DNA of 64,000 nt from an uncultured Eubacteriales bacterium (GTDB taxonomy: Bacteria; Bacillota; Clostridia; Oscillospirales; Acutalibacteraceae): positions 1 to 64,000 of the forward strand of contig CASFEZ010000005.1 of assembly GCA_949293815.1 (NCBI GenBank). The letters run 5' to 3'. A program made the translations under genes and the position numbers. Position 1 is the first letter of the stretch. The number at the start of each line of letters is the position of its first letter. The notes under the pieces were generated by a model. It ran no database searches, had not been told where the DNA came from, and was given only the letters and a program-made list of their open reading frames with translations. This document shows positions 40,903-48,926 of this stretch, one piece after another.

Positions 40903-41850
40903 TTATTCGTTCAAAAGCGCCGCGCCAATCACGCCGGCGTCGTTGCCCAAAACCGCCTTGACCACCTTGGTCTGCTTTTTGGCATACAGGCTGTAGCGCT
41001 CCCGCTCCAAAATCCGGCGCAGCGGCTGTAACAGGTTTTCGCCCTCGTTGCTGATACCGCCGCCGACACAGATCATTTCCGGCTGCAAAGCGTTTACAAT
41101 ATTGATAATGCCGCAGGCAACATAATCTACATACTGGTTTACGACCTTGCGGGCGGTTTCATCGCCCACCCGCTCGCCGTCAAACGCGGTCTTTCCGTTG
41201 ACAGCATCAATGTTATTGTTTACAATATCCCACATTTTACTGTCGTGATCCGCCTGCATGGCGTCTTTGGTCTGCTGAATCAGCGCCGTGGCGGAGGCAT
41301 ATTTTTCCCAGCAGCCCCGCCGACCGCAGCTGCAATGAATGCCGTTATACACAATGACCTGGTGTCCCATTTCACCGGCGGCGAAATTCATACCGACCAC
41401 CAGCTTGCCGTCAATAATAATGCCGCTGCCGACCCCCGTGCCAAGGGTAATGGCAACAAAATTCCTTACCCCGTGCCCGGCGCCCGCAACCGCTTCGCCC
41501 AGCGCGGCGCAGTTGGCGTCGTTGTCCAAATAAACGGTAGTATGCAGCCGGTCTTCGAGCATTTTTTTGGCAGGCACATTATTAAATTCCAGATTATTGG
41601 CAAATTCAATCATGCCTGTTTCCTTATTGACTGAGCCGGGCGTGCCCACGCCAACGGAAATAACCTCGTCCATGGCGATATGCTTTTGCGCCAGCGCCTC
41701 TTTGCAAATTCTTGCAATGTCATCAAAAATTTCATCTGCCGGACGGGGGATATTGGTCGGCACAGCCGCCCGCGCAATGATTTTATGCGCGTCGTCCACC
41801 ACGCCCGCTACAATATTGGTGCCTCCGAGATCCACGCCGATTCTGTACAT
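40903..41850 (-). CDS. glk: ROK-family glucokinase
   Basis: 315 residues from ATG 41850, behind GGAGGA. ATP-binding DLGGTNIVAGVVD at the start, the sugar-binding ENNANCAALGEAV-like stretch (DNDANCAALGEAVAG), ITLGTGVGSGIIIDGKL, and the ROK zinc site HxGxxxCxCGxxGCxE (HCSCGRRGCWEKYAS). It phosphorylates glucose (or a related hexose) to feed glycolysis. Neighbour of hprK, which senses glycolytic flux, so a joint role in sugar control is natural. Confidence 0.93.
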   Translation of the reverse strand: MYRIGVDLGGTNIVAGVVDDAHKIIARAAVPTNIPRPADEIFDDIARICKEALAQKHIAMDEVISVGVGTPGSVNKETGMIEFANNLEFNNVPAKKMLEDRLHTTVYLDNDANCAALGEAVAGAGHGVRNFVAITLGTGVGSGIIIDGKLVVGMNFAAGEMGHQVIVYNGIHCSCGRRGCWEKYASATALIQQTKDAMQADHDSKMWDIVNNNIDAVNGKTAFDGERVGDETARKVVNQYVDYVACGIINIVNALQPEMICVGGGISNEGENLLQPLRRILERERYSLYAKKQTKVVKAVLGNDAGVIGAALLNE

Positions 41851-41890
41851 TTTTTCTTCCTCCGTATGTTTGATTGTCTTTTTATATTTT

Positions 41891-42853
41891 TTAGTTCTTC
41901 CAAAATTCCAGCTCATGGGGTTCCGGCTCAAAATCTTCCATACCCAGACCGTGCATCAGCTCCCGCGCCGCGTTATACCCCATTTTTTTCTGGCGGTTGT
42001 TCATCGCGGCAACCTCTATGATAATGGCAAGGTTTCTGCCGGGTTTTACAGGCACAACCATGGCGGGGATTTTCACGCCCATAATGTCCACAAATTCATC
42101 CTCGAGTCCCAGCCGGTCATAAACCTGATCCGGATCCCATGGCTCCAAATGAATGACCAAATCAATTTTTTCCGTCAGCTTTACCGCGCCCATGCCGAAA
42201 ATACGGCGGGCATTGATAATACCTATGCCCCGCAGCTCAATAAAATGACGGATATTGTCCGGTGCGGAGCCAACAAGGCTTTTGGAGGAAACCTTACGGA
42301 TTTCCACCGCATCGTCCGCAATTAAGCGGTGCCCGCGCTTAATCAGCTCCACCGCCGTTTCGCTTTTACCGACGCCGCTGCTGCCGAGAATCAGCACGCC
42401 CTCGCCCGCCACCTCGACCAGAACGCCGTGGCGGGTAATCCGCTCCGCCAGCTCTACGCCGAGGTAAGCAATCATTTTCGCCATATTGGCGGAAGTGCTT
42501 TCATTGGTACGCACAATAGGAATCCCGTGCTCCTCTGCCGCCTCCATAAACCCCGGCACCGGCTGAAGATTACGGGTAATAATCACAAGACAGGGCTTGG
42601 TTTGAAAAAAATGGTCTATGATATTCTTGCGTTTATCATCGGCGAGCGACTGCAAATAGCCGGTTTCCGCCAAACCGATAAACTGCGCCCGGTCGGAATT
42701 GAAATATTCGTCATATCCCGCCAGCAAAAGCCCCGGACGATGGACTTCCTTAGAGGCGACATACAGCTCGTCTGCCGCTCTGGGCATATAAAGCACCTCA
42801 AAGCCGTTGTCCTTGATAATTTTTTCCAGCGAAACCGAATACTGTGCCGACAT
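41891..42853 (-). CDS. hprK: HPr kinase/phosphorylase
   Basis: 320 residues from ATG 42853 (GGGTGGGG site). An N-terminal receiver-like domain to about 130, then Walker A ILGSSGVGKSE (157-165), IADDAVEIRKVS, the HprK signature FIELRGIGIINARRIFG, and the C-terminal VPVKPGRNLAIIIEVAAMN. It phosphorylates HPr at Ser46 in response to fructose-1,6-bisphosphate and controls carbon catabolite repression. First gene of the hprK-glk-murB-whiA-mreB-like-recD2 run. Confidence 0.96.
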   Translation of the reverse strand: MSAQYSVSLEKIIKDNGFEVLYMPRAADELYVASKEVHRPGLLLAGYDEYFNSDRAQFIGLAETGYLQSLADDKRKNIIDHFFQTKPCLVIITRNLQPVPGFMEAAEEHGIPIVRTNESTSANMAKMIAYLGVELAERITRHGVLVEVAGEGVLILGSSGVGKSETAVELIKRGHRLIADDAVEIRKVSSKSLVGSAPDNIRHFIELRGIGIINARRIFGMGAVKLTEKIDLVIHLEPWDPDQVYDRLGLEDEFVDIMGVKIPAMVVPVKPGRNLAIIIEVAAMNNRQKKMGYNAARELMHGLGMEDFEPEPHELEFWKN

Positions 42854-42894
42854 AAACACCCCACCCTTCTTTTAAACTCTCTATATCAGATAAC

Positions 42895-42923
42895 ATTATA
42901 TCGGATTCCTATCCGGATTGCAA
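42895..42923 (-). promoter_or_regulatory. Promoter of the hprK operon
   Basis: Minus-strand TTGCAA (42918-42923), 17-bp spacer, TATAAT (42895-42900). The spacer has an imperfect repeat ATCCGGAT/ATCCGAT. Confidence 0.75.
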
Positions 42924-43065
42924 ACCTTTTTTCAAATAATTCCGTTTGTCCCGACTTTTTCTTTTTTCTGCGCTGTTCTCAATAAACTTTTTATATCGTT
43001 TCGGTATCAAAAACCATGCGGCAGGGTAAGCTATGCGTATATAAAAAAGAAAAGGAGTGCTTTCC

Positions 43066-43497
43066 ATGACAAATGACACCATAAAATTGCTGCGCGAATG
43101 CGATTCCGGCGTACAGATGGGCGTAGCGTCCATTGAAGATGTCGTCGATAAGGTAAAAAATGATGATTTCCGCAGTCTGTTAAACAGCTGCAAATGCGAG
43201 CACGAGCGTCTGCGCGACGAGGTGCAGAACGCGCTTTTGCAATACGGCGACGACGGCAAAGACCCCAACCCGATGGCAAAAGGCATGTCCAAAATGAGAA
43301 CCGGTCTGATGACCGCCATTGACGGCAGCGACGAAACCGTGGCCGACCTGATGACCGACGGCTGTAATATGGGCGTAAAATCGTTGAGCCGCTACCTGAA
43401 CCAATATCCAAAAGCGGATGAGCAATCCAAAGCCTTCGCCGGACGGCTGATTGGTTTGGAGGAGAATCTGGCGGTACAGATGCGTCAATATTTATAA
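43066..43497 (+). CDS. Ferritin-like four-helix-bundle protein (DUF2383/PA2169 type)
   Basis: 143 residues from ATG 43066, behind AAAGGAG. Predicted all-helical, with NDTIKLLRECDSGVQMGVASIEDVV, LNSCKCEHERLRDEVQNALLQYG, and MRTGLMTAIDGSDETVADLMTDGCNMGVKSLSRYL. The order resembles the PA2169-type ferritin-like domain, which lacks the usual diiron ligands. Function unknown. Monocistronic, next to the divergent hprK operon. Confidence 0.65.
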   Translation: MTNDTIKLLRECDSGVQMGVASIEDVVDKVKNDDFRSLLNSCKCEHERLRDEVQNALLQYGDDGKDPNPMAKGMSKMRTGLMTAIDGSDETVADLMTDGCNMGVKSLSRYLNQYPKADEQSKAFAGRLIGLEENLAVQMRQYL

Positions 43498-43509
43498 AAA
43501 CAAAAAAAC

Positions 43510-43538
43510 TTGACACCGCGTTTCCCTTTTGTTACAAT
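43510..43538 (+). promoter_or_regulatory. Promoter of GNAT gene
   Basis: TTGACA at 43510-43515, 17-bp spacer, TACAAT at 43533-43538. Confidence 0.85.
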
Positions 43539-43583
43539 GGCTGTGGCAAAAACGCGGCGGCAGGCGAATGAAAAACCCTCTTC

Positions 43584-43616
43584 GTTTCCGGCGCGCATGC
43601 CGGAAACATTTTTTTT
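43584..43616 (+). terminator. Intrinsic terminator in the leader of the GNAT gene, possible attenuator
   Basis: GTTTCCGGC (43584-43592) pairs perfectly with GCCGGAAAC (43599-43607), then ATTTTTTTTGG. It lies between the promoter at 43510 and the GGAG ribosome site, which starts right at the end of the T run. A transcript from 43545 would end here unless the hairpin is prevented. Confidence 0.75.
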
Positions 43617-43626
43617 GGAGCGCATT

Positions 43627-44409
43627 ATGGATACCCCCTGGACGAAAGAAAAAATATATGCCATCGCCATGGCGCAGTCCGCCGTTGATTTGGGCTGTTC
43701 CCCCGATGATTTTACAAAAAGCGAACCGGTGATTGTGCCGTCCGCCGTAAATCCGGACGCCCGGCGCTATTTGCAGCTGCCCTTTACCTGTGATATCTGC
43801 TCCTACGGCAGTAATGTGGTCGCCTCGATTGATGTGCAATATTACGATATGATTGCCGACTACTTAAACCGCTTTGCGCCGGAGCACTGCTTTGAAACGC
43901 CGAATCTGCATGTTCTGAACGATGCATTCGCGCCCTATGGCTTCCGCGTCTGCTTTATGGCTGAATATTTTCTGCCCGACCCGGCGCTTTTACAGCAGCA
44001 GCCCTGCCCTTTGCCGCTGCGGCTGTTGACAGCGGCGGATTTTGAGCCGCTTTACTTACCGGAATGGAGCAATGCCCTCTGTAAAGAGCGAAAGAGCCTC
44101 GACCGGCTCGGCGTGGGCGCATATGACGGCGATCAGCTCGTGGCTTTTGCCGCCTGCTCCGCCGACTGCGATACCATGTGGCAGATTGGCGTGGATGTAT
44201 TGCCCGCCTACCGCCACCGGGGGCTTGCCGCCGCCTGCACCAGCCGCCTGGCGATAGAAATTCTAAAACGAAACATCGTTCCCTTTTATTGCTGCGCCTG
44301 GTCAAATATCAAATCCGCCCGCAACGCCATCCGTTCCGGTTTCCGTCCGGCCTGGGCGGAGCTGACGCTCAAACCAACCGCCTTTGTTGACAATCTGAAC
44401 CGCCCATAA
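43627..44409 (+). CDS. GNAT-family N-acetyltransferase
   Basis: 260 residues from ATG 43627 (GGAG site, 7 bp). Residues about 1-130 are a Cys-containing N-terminal region (FTCDICSYGSNVVASID) without a known match. The C-terminal GNAT fold is at about 145-255, with acetyl-CoA motif A VLPAYRHRGLAAACTSRLAIEIL (R-x-x-G-x-A) and a final AWSNIKSARNAIRSGFRPAWAE. The substrate is unknown. Expression may be controlled by the terminator in its leader. Confidence 0.75.
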   Translation: MDTPWTKEKIYAIAMAQSAVDLGCSPDDFTKSEPVIVPSAVNPDARRYLQLPFTCDICSYGSNVVASIDVQYYDMIADYLNRFAPEHCFETPNLHVLNDAFAPYGFRVCFMAEYFLPDPALLQQQPCPLPLRLLTAADFEPLYLPEWSNALCKERKSLDRLGVGAYDGDQLVAFAACSADCDTMWQIGVDVLPAYRHRGLAAACTSRLAIEILKRNIVPFYCCAWSNIKSARNAIRSGFRPAWAELTLKPTAFVDNLNRP

Positions 44410-44412
44410 CAA

Positions 44413-44635
44413 AGGGGCTGTTGCCTTTCGCGCAGACCGAAAAGCAAAAGAATAAAACATGGACTGTTACACATAAATGGATGCAGCAAAAAAGCATTTA
44501 TGTGTGACAGTCCTTTTTTATTTAATAAGGATAAAATATATTTGCTTTTCTAAGCGTTTTTTCGCCCGCTCGCGGTACCTTTGTATTTCTTCGGGGCGAA
44601 GAAAACGCTTTCTGCCTCTAAATGCAACAGCCCCT
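44413..44635. mobile_element. MITE-like element with terminal inverted repeats and internal hairpin
   Basis: 223 bp bounded by AGGGGCTGTTGC (44413-44424) and its exact complement GCAACAGCCCCT (44624-44635). The match continues imperfectly for about 15 further bases. Inside, GGACTGTTACACATAAATG (44461-44479) pairs with CATTTATGTGTGACAGTCC (44495-44513) and is followed by six T's. No coding sequence. The terminal sequence resembles ends of several insertion sequence families (GGG-CTGTTGC), so a non-autonomous derivative is likely. No clear target duplication is seen. The hairpin probably ends transcription from the GNAT gene. Confidence 0.65.
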
Positions 44636-44649
44636 ATTCTTATTATACA

Positions 44650-45810
44650 TTACAGCATCGCATCGGCCAGAGCGTCCAGCTCTTTCAGGGTGGATTCTTT
44701 CACGGCGGAACGAATGGTAACGGTCGGTTCCACGATGGTAATATCCTTCATGCTTTCCAGCGCGGCACGCATCAGCTTGCCTGCCATAGGCGCCCAGGAG
44801 CCGTTTTCAATCAGGGCAACTTTGCGCTTCTGGTAATTTTTCGCTTTCAAATGCGAAAGGAAGTCCTCCATGCAGGGGAACAGCCCCGCGTCATAGGTCG
44901 CCGAGGCGAGCACCAGCCGGTCATACCGGAACGCATCCTCCAGCGCCTCCGCCGGGTCACAGCGGGTCAAATCCGTCAGAACCACCTTCGGCGCGCCTTT
45001 CTGCTCCAGCATCTTTGCCAGCTGCTCGGCAGCGTAGCGGGTATGACCGTGAATGGACGCAAACGCAATGACAATGCCCTTGCTTTCCGGCTCATACCGG
45101 CTCCAGGTATCGTATAAACCGATATAATAGCTCAGATTGTCCTTCAGCACCGGTCCGTGCAGCGGGCAGATGATCTGAATATCCAAGCCGGCAGCTTTTT
45201 TCAAAAGCGCTTGCACCTGTGCGCCGTATTTGCCGACAATGTTAAAATAATACCGCCGCGCCTCACACGCCCAGTCCTCTTGCGTATCCAGCGCGCCAAA
45301 TTTACCGAAGCCGTCGGCGGAAAAGAGAATTTTCTCTTTGGATTCGTAAGACACCATCACCTCCGGCCAATGCACCATGGGCGCCATATAAAAGGTCAGC
45401 TCATGGCTGCCCAGGTTCAGCTTATCGCCCTCTTTGACCGTTACGGCACGCTTCTGCATATCCACATCGAAAAACTGGGTCATCATCGCAAAGGTTTTGG
45501 CGTTGCCCACCACCTTCATTTGCGGATATTTTTCCATCGCCCGCTGAATATTGGCGGCATGATCCGGCTCCATGTGATGAACGACCAAATAATCCGGCGT
45601 TCTGCCGTTGAGCGCTTCCTCTAAATTTTTGAAAAATGCGTCGGTCGCCCGGTTGTCTACCGTATCCATCACGGCAATTTTTTCATCTAAAATCACATAG
45701 GAATTATAGGATACGCCGTTGGGAACAACATACTGGCTCTCAAACAAATCTATCGTTTTATCGTCCACGCCGATATAAAGCACAGACGGCGCAATTGCAA
45801 GGTCTTTCAT
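44650..45810 (-). CDS. Flavodiiron protein (oxygen/NO reductase)
   Basis: 386 residues. Metallo-beta-lactamase-like diiron domain (1-245) with ligands in VVHHMEPDHAANI (H-x-E-x-D-H), MVHWPEVMVSYE, ILFSADGFGKFG and ICPLHGPVLKDN. Flavodoxin domain (about 250-386) with the FMN loop ASIHGHTRYAAEQLAKML and SATYDAGLFPCMEDFL. This is the FprA type that reduces O2 to water or NO to N2O in anaerobes, with electrons from rubredoxin. A rubredoxin gene follows at 45921 and a flavin reductase-rubredoxin fusion is at 48927. Confidence 0.93.
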   Translation of the reverse strand: MKDLAIAPSVLYIGVDDKTIDLFESQYVVPNGVSYNSYVILDEKIAVMDTVDNRATDAFFKNLEEALNGRTPDYLVVHHMEPDHAANIQRAMEKYPQMKVVGNAKTFAMMTQFFDVDMQKRAVTVKEGDKLNLGSHELTFYMAPMVHWPEVMVSYESKEKILFSADGFGKFGALDTQEDWACEARRYYFNIVGKYGAQVQALLKKAAGLDIQIICPLHGPVLKDNLSYYIGLYDTWSRYEPESKGIVIAFASIHGHTRYAAEQLAKMLEQKGAPKVVLTDLTRCDPAEALEDAFRYDRLVLASATYDAGLFPCMEDFLSHLKAKNYQKRKVALIENGSWAPMAGKLMRAALESMKDITIVEPTVTIRSAVKESTLKELDALADAML

Positions 45811-45920
45811 TGGATTCTCCTGTTGTTGTATCTTCTCTGTTATAATATGGCGGTTCTTTTCCGCCCCTTTTCATCATAAAACAGGACGGCAGAACCGTCG
45901 GTCAGCCGCCCGTTCTTTTC

Positions 45921-46079
45921 TTATTCTTCGGCGAACTGGTCTTTGCCTACGCCGCACAGGGGACAAACAAAGTCCTCGGGAACATCTTCCCAGGGAGTGC
46001 CCGGCGCAATACCGTTATCGGGATCGCCAAGCGCTTCATCGTACACATAGCCGCAGACTTCGCAAACATACTTTTTCAT
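45921..46079 (-). CDS. Rubredoxin
   Basis: 52 residues from ATG 46079 (AGGAATG upstream), exactly rubredoxin length. The iron ligands are the four Cys in [13 protein letters not shown] and [14 protein letters not shown]. The [19 protein letters not shown] core is standard. It passes single electrons, most likely to the flavodiiron protein encoded next door (divided only by about 70 bp; the rubredoxin gene is upstream of it in the transcript? its stop at 45921 precedes the flavodiiron start at 45810, so both can share one transcript). Confidence 0.97.
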   Translation of the reverse strand: MKKYVCEVCGYVYDEALGDPDNGIAPGTPWEDVPEDFVCPLCGVGKDQFAEE

Positions 46080-46183
46080 GGGTATCATTCCTCCACTTTC
46101 TATCACAATCGGCAGCGCCGTCCATGCGGAAACAACGCGAACCGTTATTTCTCTCCTTATTCTACACGCCGCCGGACGGCTTG

Positions 46184-47611
46184 TCAATACTTTCTTGAAA
46201 GCTGTTTTTCCGCGTCCTCCCGGGACAGCTCGCCGGCGTTGACCGCCGCCATAATCTGCACATCCTTATCGTTCAATTTATAGAACGCATAAAACACCAG
46301 CGCCGCCACATACCCCAGCACCGGTACCAGCGCATAGGTAATCCACAATCCGCGCAGTGCTTCGGGCGTCTGCGTGACGCCCAGTGCCTGCAATTCCTCA
46401 AAGCTCGAGGCGCTGACCTCCTGCCAGTGGAAAAACCCGAGAATCAGCATGCCCAAAGAGGAAGCGATAGCGGAGGTAATTTTTGCGGAGAAGGTCTGAA
46501 TGGCAAAGGTAATCCCCTTGGCGTCCGTGCCGGTTTTGTACCGCCCGTACTCGGCGCAGTCCGGGGTGAACATAAAGTTCATAATACCGATAGCGGAAGC
46601 GGGAATGGAGCGCAGCACCGTAAAAATCAGGAAAAACACCACATTTTCGTAGCCGCCGAAAAAGATAATAAAGCCCAATACAATGTTGGCAACATTACAG
46701 GCTACATATGCCTTGAATTTATCCACCCGCCGCAGAATCGACGGCAGTACCAGCGCCAGAATCAGCTGCGGCACAATGGAAAGGGCGCCGATAACCAAAT
46801 TAAACATGGAATTGCCAAACAGATAATAAGAGGCAATCAGGCTCAGGGTATTGTTGGTCAGCAGCGCGTTCGCCGCGATATAGCCACCGTAATATACCAG
46901 CAGGTATTTGTTACGCACCAGATAGGAAAACATTTGACGGATGGTGAAATTTTCATCCCGGCTGTTCGGGTCATAATTGCGCTCTTTGCCGTATACGCCA
47001 ATGGGAATCATCGTCACCGTCGCCAAAATCGAAACAATTACCGCCGTAAGCGTATAGCTGAGCCCCACGCTTTCACTGGGAAAAATCGTAAAAGCAATCG
47101 TGGTAGCGCCCATGCCAATCCCCGCCAGAATCGGGCGGCGCGCCATCAGCGTATTGCGCTCGTCCAAATTAGAGGTTATCGTTGTAACCATGGTATAAAT
47201 CGGCACATCGCAAATGGTATAGGCCGTGTCCCACAACAGATATGCCACCGCAAACCAGGCCAGCTTTACCGTTTCCGAAGAACCGGTTGGAATCGCAAAC
47301 AGGAAAATGGACGCCAGCGGAATGAAAACCGTGGAAATACGCACCCAGGGCAGGCATTTTTTTCCGCTTTTGAACTGCACCTTGTCGAACAGCGCGCCAA
47401 ACAGCGCGTCGTTCACGGCGTCCCAAACCTTTACCGCCATAACCACCGTTCCGGCCTTGAGCATATTAACGCCGGTCATCATTAAATAGGTGGTCAAAAA
47501 GCCGGCAATCAGCTGATAAAACATATTTTGCCCGACAAAATAGACCAGATAGGAATTGCGCTCCCGCAGCGATGTCTGCCACGCAATGGTCAATTTTGGT
47601 GTTTTGCCCAT
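46184..47611 (-). CDS. GPH-family sugar:cation symporter
   Basis: 475 residues from ATG 47611 (GGGAGGG site). About twelve membrane helices. GPH markers: [34 protein letters not shown] near the start and [15 protein letters not shown] between the halves. It would import a glycoside or hexuronide with Na+ or H+. The closest relative in the window is at 17849, but this one has the normal length and no insert. The rubredoxin gene lies about 100 bp downstream on the same strand. Confidence 0.85.
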   Translation of the reverse strand: MGKTPKLTIAWQTSLRERNSYLVYFVGQNMFYQLIAGFLTTYLMMTGVNMLKAGTVVMAVKVWDAVNDALFGALFDKVQFKSGKKCLPWVRISTVFIPLASIFLFAIPTGSSETVKLAWFAVAYLLWDTAYTICDVPIYTMVTTITSNLDERNTLMARRPILAGIGMGATTIAFTIFPSESVGLSYTLTAVIVSILATVTMIPIGVYGKERNYDPNSRDENFTIRQMFSYLVRNKYLLVYYGGYIAANALLTNNTLSLIASYYLFGNSMFNLVIGALSIVPQLILALVLPSILRRVDKFKAYVACNVANIVLGFIIFFGGYENVVFFLIFTVLRSIPASAIGIMNFMFTPDCAEYGRYKTGTDAKGITFAIQTFSAKITSAIASSLGMLILGFFHWQEVSASSFEELQALGVTQTPEALRGLWITYALVPVLGYVAALVFYAFYKLNDKDVQIMAAVNAGELSREDAEKQLSRKY

Positions 47612-47645
47612 GTCATACCCTCCCACGGCATTGAATGATAAAATA

Positions 47646-47674
47646 ATTTTACCAAAATTTTCTTGTACTTTCAA
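47646..47674 (-). promoter_or_regulatory. Promoter of GPH transporter
   Basis: Minus-strand TTGAAA (47669-47674), 17-bp spacer, TAAAAT (47646-47651). Confidence 0.65.
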
Positions 47675-48078
47675 TACATTTTATGAAGTTTTCCGGATAT
47701 TCTATCACCAGGCGGACAGACAACGGAACTTCGTTCCCGAAGGAAAAGCAGCGCCGATACGCTTGTTTCTCAACAAAACAGCCATTGCAAAATCCGGCTG
47801 AACGCCAAGCGCGTCTGCCGCAGCAATGCAGCCTCGGCGTTTTTTGCACCACAAAAGGTCTTAACAAACCATGCAACGCTTTCTTCCTGTCCGCCATATT
47901 TCCTCCGTAAACGCAATCCGGCAGCCCTGCTCATAGCGGCCGCCGGCATTGTATTTCCTGGCGCCTGATGCGTTGCTTGCAATGCTATCAAGCTTTTATT
48001 TTTTATTACACATTATACACTGCCATTAGCCATAGTAAATGAACTGATTGTTTAATATCTATTAACATTTTGTTATTT
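47675..48078. other. Intergenic stretch without supported gene
   Basis: About 400 bp between the GPH promoter and the CIRCE operator. Frames of 70-80 codons on both strands lack ribosome sites and recognisable domains. The last 100 bases are A/T-rich, as expected upstream of a promoter. Confidence 0.5.
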
Positions 48079-48105
48079 TTAGCACTCCCCTATTGACAGT
48101 GCTAA
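48079..48105 (+). promoter_or_regulatory. CIRCE operator (HrcA binding site)
   Basis: TTAGCACTC (48079-48087), nine bases, CAGTGCTAA (48097-48105). The consensus is TTAGCACTC-N9-GAGTGCTAA, so only one base differs (C for G at the first position of the right arm). The right arm overlaps the -35 box, so HrcA would block polymerase. Confidence 0.92.
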
Positions 48106-48120
48106 AAATCGTGCTATAAT
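48093..48120 (+). promoter_or_regulatory. Promoter of hsp20
   Basis: TTGACA (48093-48098), 16-bp spacer, TATAAT (48115-48120), embedded in the CIRCE element. Confidence 0.88.
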
Positions 48121-48197
48121 AAGGGTGTACCGAGGGAGAAGAAGAGAATCCCCCGGGAACACAAAAAACAAAAATAAACATTTTGGAGGAATGACTT

Positions 48198-48641
48198 ATG
48201 TTACCGAGCATTTTCGGCGAAAACCTTTTTGATGATTTCTTTGGTACGCCTTTTGATGAGGAATTCTTCCGCGGAAATCCTCATTACGGAAAGAAAGAGA
48301 ACCGGGTCATGAAGACCGACATTAAAGAGTCGGACAATGGCTACGAGCTGGACATTGACCTGCCGGGCTTCCAAAAAGAGGATATTAAAATATCTTCCGA
48401 CAACGGTTATTTGACCATTTCGGCAGAGAAGAAGACCGATGCCGATGAAAAGGACAAAAACGGTAAATATATCCGCCGGGAGCGTTACTATGGCAGCTGC
48501 TCGCGCAGCTTCTATGTAGGCGAAGACTTGAAGAACGAAGATATTAAGGCAAAATTTGCCGACGGCATTCTTCACATCTCCTTCCCGAAGCCCCAACCGC
48601 AGCTTCCCGAAACCAAAAACACCTATATTGCGATTGAGTAA
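48198..48641 (+). CDS. Small heat shock protein, Hsp20/alpha-crystallin family
   Basis: 147 residues, with a GGAGG site ahead of ATG 48198. N-terminal Phe/Asp-rich arm (LPSIFGENLFDDFFGTPFDEEFF), alpha-crystallin domain (about 38-135) with TDIKESDNGYELDIDLPGFQKEDIKI and the conserved A-x-x-x-G-I/V-L motif in AKFADGILHISFPK. It holds unfolding proteins in a refoldable state. Its promoter is covered by CIRCE, so it belongs to the HrcA heat-shock regulon. Confidence 0.95.
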   Translation: MLPSIFGENLFDDFFGTPFDEEFFRGNPHYGKKENRVMKTDIKESDNGYELDIDLPGFQKEDIKISSDNGYLTISAEKKTDADEKDKNGKYIRRERYYGSCSRSFYVGEDLKNEDIKAKFADGILHISFPKPQPQLPETKNTYIAIE

Positions 48642-48662
48642 TCCCCACCCCCTTTCTTTGGT

Positions 48663-48692
48663 CCCCCTTTCCCTATGGAAAGGGGGATTTTC
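48663..48692 (+). terminator. Terminator of hsp20
   Basis: CCCCCTTTCC pairs with GGAAAGGGGG over a 4-nt loop, followed by ATTTTCTTTT. Confidence 0.85.
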
Positions 48693-48730
48693 TTTTGCCC
48701 ATACAATAAAAAGTCTCCGCAAACATAAGA

Positions 48731-48767
48731 AAAACCGCTCTTACCAAAGAAGGTAAAAGCGGTTTTT
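48731..48767 (-). terminator. Terminator of tRNA-Gln
   Basis: On the minus strand AAACCGCTTTTACC pairs with GGTAAGAGCGGTTT (one G-U pair), followed by TTC. It starts within two bases of the tRNA 3' end. Confidence 0.8.
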
Positions 48768-48768
48768 A

Positions 48769-48842
48769 TGGCTGAGGAATAGGGATTCGAACCCCAACAA
48801 ACAGAGTCAGAGTCTGTCGTGCTACCGTTACACTATTCCTCA
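48769..48842 (-). tRNA. tRNA-Gln (anticodon CTG)
   Basis: 74 nt on the minus strand with encoded CCA. Acceptor TGAGGAA/TTCCTCA, anticodon stem ACAGA/TCTGT around loop CTCTGAC, so anticodon CTG (reads CAG). T-loop GGTTCGAATCC. Confidence 0.93.
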
Positions 48843-48860
48843 TCGCGTGTTGCGGTAGCT

Positions 48861-48889
48861 ATTATACAACGATCGGAAACGCTTGTCAA
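48861..48889 (-). promoter_or_regulatory. Promoter of tRNA-Gln
   Basis: Minus-strand TTGACA (48884-48889), 17-bp spacer, TATAAT (48861-48866): perfect consensus. Confidence 0.9.
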
Positions 48890-48926
48890 GGCTTTTTCAT
48901 CGATTTCCAAAATTTTTATCGTGCCG

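Noticed and set aside
47683..47910. Small gene between the GPH transporter and hsp20
   Set aside because: Frames on both strands lack ribosome sites, conserved motifs and codon bias; left as intergenic.
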